From Stagnihabitans sp039932095 (GTDB lineage Bacteria; Pseudomonadota; Alphaproteobacteria; Rhodobacterales; Rhodobacteraceae): DNA of 25,704 nucleotides. The position numbers were made by a program, and so were the translations under genes. The notes under the pieces were generated by a model, which worked only from the letters and a program-made list of their open reading frames with translations, was not told the DNA's origin and did no database searches. The stretch is taken from NCBI GenBank assembly GCA_039932095.1, contig JBDTQR010000038.1, forward strand, positions 1 through 25,704. The letters run 5' to 3'. The first letter of the stretch is position 1. The number at the start of each line of letters is the position of its first letter. This document shows positions 23,268-25,704 of this stretch, piece after piece.

Positions 23268-25704
23268 TCACTTCGCGATGGTGACGGTGCCCGCATCGGT
23301 GTGGGCGGTGAAGTCGGGGCGGTACATATCCTCAACCGAAGCCGCCGGTTGGTGGAAGGTGCCCGGCGACACCGCGCGCACGATATAGGCCAGCCGGAAC
23401 GGGCTGTTGTCGTTGCGGTCGATGGCGGTCAGGAAACGGTCCTGGCGGAATTCGGAATGCGCGACATCGGTGGCAAGGTCGAGGAAGTCGAGCGCCGAGA
23501 CCGCGCCGCCGGTGATCAGGTTGGGGTTGTCGATCTCCAGCCCGGCGGGCAGCGGATCGGTGACCATCAGCCGCGCTTCTCCCTTGCCGAAGGGCGTAAC
23601 CTCCAGCACCGCGACCAGCCGCTCACCGGACTTGATGCCGTCGAGCGAGGCGGGCTGGCCGTCCATGGTATAATAGCTGCGGGTGATGGCATAGCCATTG
23701 CCGCCCGCCGGTTCCGGCACCGATGGCACGCCGAAGGTGGTGACGGTCAGGGTGGTCTTCTTGCCGTCATTGTGTACCACGACCGGGTCGCGGTAGTTGG
23801 CGTCCAGCACCCTGACCAGCGGACCCTTGGCCGGTTCGCCATTCAGGGTGATGTTCTTGCCGCCGTCGCGGTCGATCAACGCATTGGCCGCCAACAGAGC
23901 CCAGGTCGCCTCTTGCGTCGAAAGGTTGGTGGTGGAGGCAAGGCGGTCGGTCAGCGCCTCACGGTCGATGGTGTTCGACCCGGCCTCGACAGCGAGGGTC
24001 AGGACGGCGGCGGTGTCACGGTAGTTGGTGCCATAATCGGCGCGGAAGTATTGGTCGGTCTCTTTCTTCGGCAGCGCGTGCAGGGCATCGGCGGCGCGGG
24101 AGAACATGGCGTCAGCGCGCGGCTGGTCGCCGTAGCTGGCGAGGGCCGCCCCCAGTTGCGCCATCGCCATCGGGGTGGCAAAGGCGTCGCCCTTCACGTC
24201 GACATAGTAGCGCAGGTCGCCAATGGCGGCGGCACCCTCGCGGGCGAGGACCATCAGCGCATAGGCCAACGGCTCACCACCCTTGTCGAAGTCGGAGTAG
24301 TAGTTGACCTGGTTGCGCAGGTTGTCCAACGCCGAGCGGAAGGCCTGATCGGGCACGGCAAAGCCCTGCGCCTTGGCCCGCGACAGGAAGTCGGTGACAT
24401 AGGCGTCCAGCCACATGTCGCCGTCGACGGGCTGCCACAGGCCAAAGGAACCGCTGGAACTTTGGTTGGTCAAGACAGCCGTGATCGCCTGTTCGACGCG
24501 GCCCTTGATGTCGTCAGCACCAGGTAGGTCCATCGCCTGGGCCACCTGGTCGAAATACAGCAAGGGCAGGGCCTTGGAGGTGATCTGCTCGGTGCAGCCA
24601 TAGGGATAGGCGTTCAGCGCGGCCAGCACGCCGGGGGCGTTCAGCCGGGCGATGGGGCCGATGGCCATGGTGGCGTGGCCGGTGCCGGGCATCAGTCCGT
24701 CAAATACCGCCTCGTCAAAGGTGAAGTTCTGCCCCTTGGCGAGGTCAAGACGGCTGGTATGGGCGACGGCGGGGTCGTTCACCTCGACCGGCAGTTTCAG
24801 GTCCTTGGTCAGCACCTTGCCGTCCGGGGTGGTCAGCGCCACCTCGATGGTTTGCAGTCCGGTCGGACCGGCGGTAAACGGCACTTCCAGCGTGATCTTT
24901 TGCTGATCGCCCAGGTCAAAGCCGGTCGGCACCTTGCCGAGGGTCACCCCGGATGAGGTGACGGCCAGTTGCATATGGCCGGAGGGGCCCTTGGCGTGGA
25001 CGATCTCCAACAGCAACCGGCTCTTGTCGCCGGGTTGCATGAAGCGCGGCAGGGAGGCGGTCACCACGACCGGATCGCGGACCAGCACATCGGCACTGGC
25101 CTGACCCACCCCCCGCTTGGACCACGCCACGGCCATCACCTTCACGGTGCCATTGAACGACGGCAGGTCAAAGCTGGCGCGGGCATAGCCGTCGGGTCCC
25201 ACGGTGATGGGACCGGCGAAATAGGCCACAAGTTCCTCGGTGGGCGGAGGCGCTTGCAACCGGGCTTGCGCACCCGAATCGCCGCCAGAGCGAACCACAC
25301 CTTCGGCACCGTTCAGCCCGTCGATCAACCGGCCATAGATGTCACGGATGCCGATGCCGAGTTTGCGCTGGCCGAAATAGTGGTCCATCGGGTCAGGCGG
25401 GGTGAAGCCGGTCAGGTTCAGGATGCCGACATCAACCGCGGCCACCGTGACATAGGCGGTATCGCCGGGCAGCACGCCGTCCACCTTGACCGCCACATCC
25501 AGCGGGCCACGCGGTGCGGCCTCGGGCGCGGTCTCGATGGTGGCGGCAAGGGCGCGGGTGCCCGGGTCGATCTTGGCATAGCTGAGGCCAAGGGCGCGGG
25601 CCGGGTTGCGGCCAGCGGCCACATCCATCGGACGCAGCACCGAGGTCGAGACATAGACGCCGGTGCCCCAGTCGTCGGTCACGTCCAGCGGGATCAGGTT
25701 TTCG
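23268..25704 (-). CDS. Bacterial alpha-2-macroglobulin (YfhM type), C-terminal part
   Basis: This is the C-terminal half or so of a large periplasmic protease-trapping lipoprotein. The frame is open to the right edge (codons for ENLIPLD precede the GTG at 25682), so the true start lies outside; about 810 residues are visible. From the N-terminal side there are macroglobulin beta-domains, the A2M domain (VGPDGYARASFDLPSFNGTVKVMAVAWS) and the thioester domain with YPYGCTEQ, whose Cys (24594-24596) and Gln form the CxEQ thioester. Helical repeats of the thioester domain follow (for example FGLWQPVDGDMWLDAYVTDFL), then the receptor-type C-terminal domain. The intact thioester says it should covalently trap proteases. 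It is the usual partner of pbpC, 13 bases downstream. Confidence 0.95.
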   Translation of the reverse strand, partial: ENLIPLDVTDDWGTGVYVSTSVLRPMDVAAGRNPARALGLSYAKIDPGTRALAATIETAPEAAPRGPLDVAVKVDGVLPGDTAYVTVAAVDVGILNLTGFTPPDPMDHYFGQRKLGIGIRDIYGRLIDGLNGAEGVVRSGGDSGAQARLQAPPPTEELVAYFAGPITVGPDGYARASFDLPSFNGTVKVMAVAWSKRGVGQASADVLVRDPVVVTASLPRFMQPGDKSRLLLEIVHAKGPSGHMQLAVTSSGVTLGKVPTGFDLGDQQKITLEVPFTAGPTGLQTIEVALTTPDGKVLTKDLKLPVEVNDPAVAHTSRLDLAKGQNFTFDEAVFDGLMPGTGHATMAIGPIARLNAPGVLAALNAYPYGCTEQITSKALPLLYFDQVAQAMDLPGADDIKGRVEQAITAVLTNQSSSGSFGLWQPVDGDMWLDAYVTDFLSRAKAQGFAVPDQAFRSALDNLRNQVNYYSDFDKGGEPLAYALMVLAREGAAAIGDLRYYVDVKGDAFATPMAMAQLGAALASYGDQPRADAMFSRAADALHALPKKETDQYFRADYGTNYRDTAAVLTLAVEAGSNTIDREALTDRLASTTNLSTQEATWALLAANALIDRDGGKNITLNGEPAKGPLVRVLDANYRDPVVVHNDGKKTTLTVTTFGVPSVPEPAGGNGYAITRSYYTMDGQPASLDGIKSGERLVAVLEVTPFGKGEARLMVTDPLPAGLEIDNPNLITGGAVSALDFLDLATDVAHSEFRQDRFLTAIDRNDNSPFRLAYIVRAVSPGTFHQPAASVEDMYRPDFTAHTDAGTVTIAK

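Noticed and set aside
23235..24527. 430-codon open frame opposite the alpha-2-macroglobulin gene
   Set aside because: Shadow of a conserved gene; no ribosome site or recognisable domain.

Overview
The window reads as chromosomal DNA of an alphaproteobacterium, most likely Rhodobacteraceae. The bases are GC-rich. The cellulose synthase genes resemble the well-studied Rhodobacter sphaeroides BcsA-BcsB pair. A bcsN gene is present, and serC-serA sits behind a short structured leader like the alphaproteobacterial serC leader motif. All names come from reading motifs in the translated sequence; no database search was run.

Layout, left to right. (1) At 2-1313 (+) lie the 3' end of an unrecognised gene and, overlapping it by 11 bases, an outer-membrane beta-barrel gene that resembles a short Slam (type XI secretion) barrel. 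(2) At 1318-10754 (-) lies a compact cellulose cluster. In transcription order it holds a GGDEF/EAL protein (predicted c-di-GMP phosphodiesterase), bcsN, bcsA, bcsB, bcsZ (GH8 cellulase) and a periplasmic TPR protein in the position of BcsC but without its barrel. The last four genes are joined by three consecutive 4-base ATGA stop/start overlaps. (3) At 10856-13993 (-) lie an EF-G-like GTPase and a YkuD_2-type L,D-transpeptidase. (4) At 14339-17851 (+) lie serC and serA for serine biosynthesis, then a sulfotransferase-fold protein. (5) At 17855-18724 (-) lies an XRE-type regulator with paired TGCAAC-N3-GTTGCA palindromes just upstream of its start. (6) At 19189-19923 (+) lies a PPP-type phosphatase. 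(7) At 19926-25704 (-) lie an MFS transporter, penicillin-binding protein 1C and a bacterial alpha-2-macroglobulin that runs off the right edge.

How the genes work together. BcsA makes cellulose from UDP-glucose and is switched on by c-di-GMP through its PilZ domain. BcsB anchors it and guides the polymer through the periplasm, BcsZ trims it, and the TPR protein probably links the inner-membrane complex to the cell wall or outer membrane. A phosphodiesterase at the head of the same gene string would give local negative control of the BcsA activator. No BcsC-type pore is encoded in the cluster. The convergent barrel gene ending 4 bases from the TPR gene is therefore worth testing as a partner, although its sequence looks more Slam-like. 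PbpC and alpha-2-macroglobulin form the familiar periplasmic defence and repair pair.

Two gaps exceed 300 bases: 13994-14338, which carries the serC promoter and leader, and 18725-19188, which carries the operators and an orphan terminator-like hairpin. I found no tRNA, rRNA, insertion sequence, CRISPR array or prophage gene.
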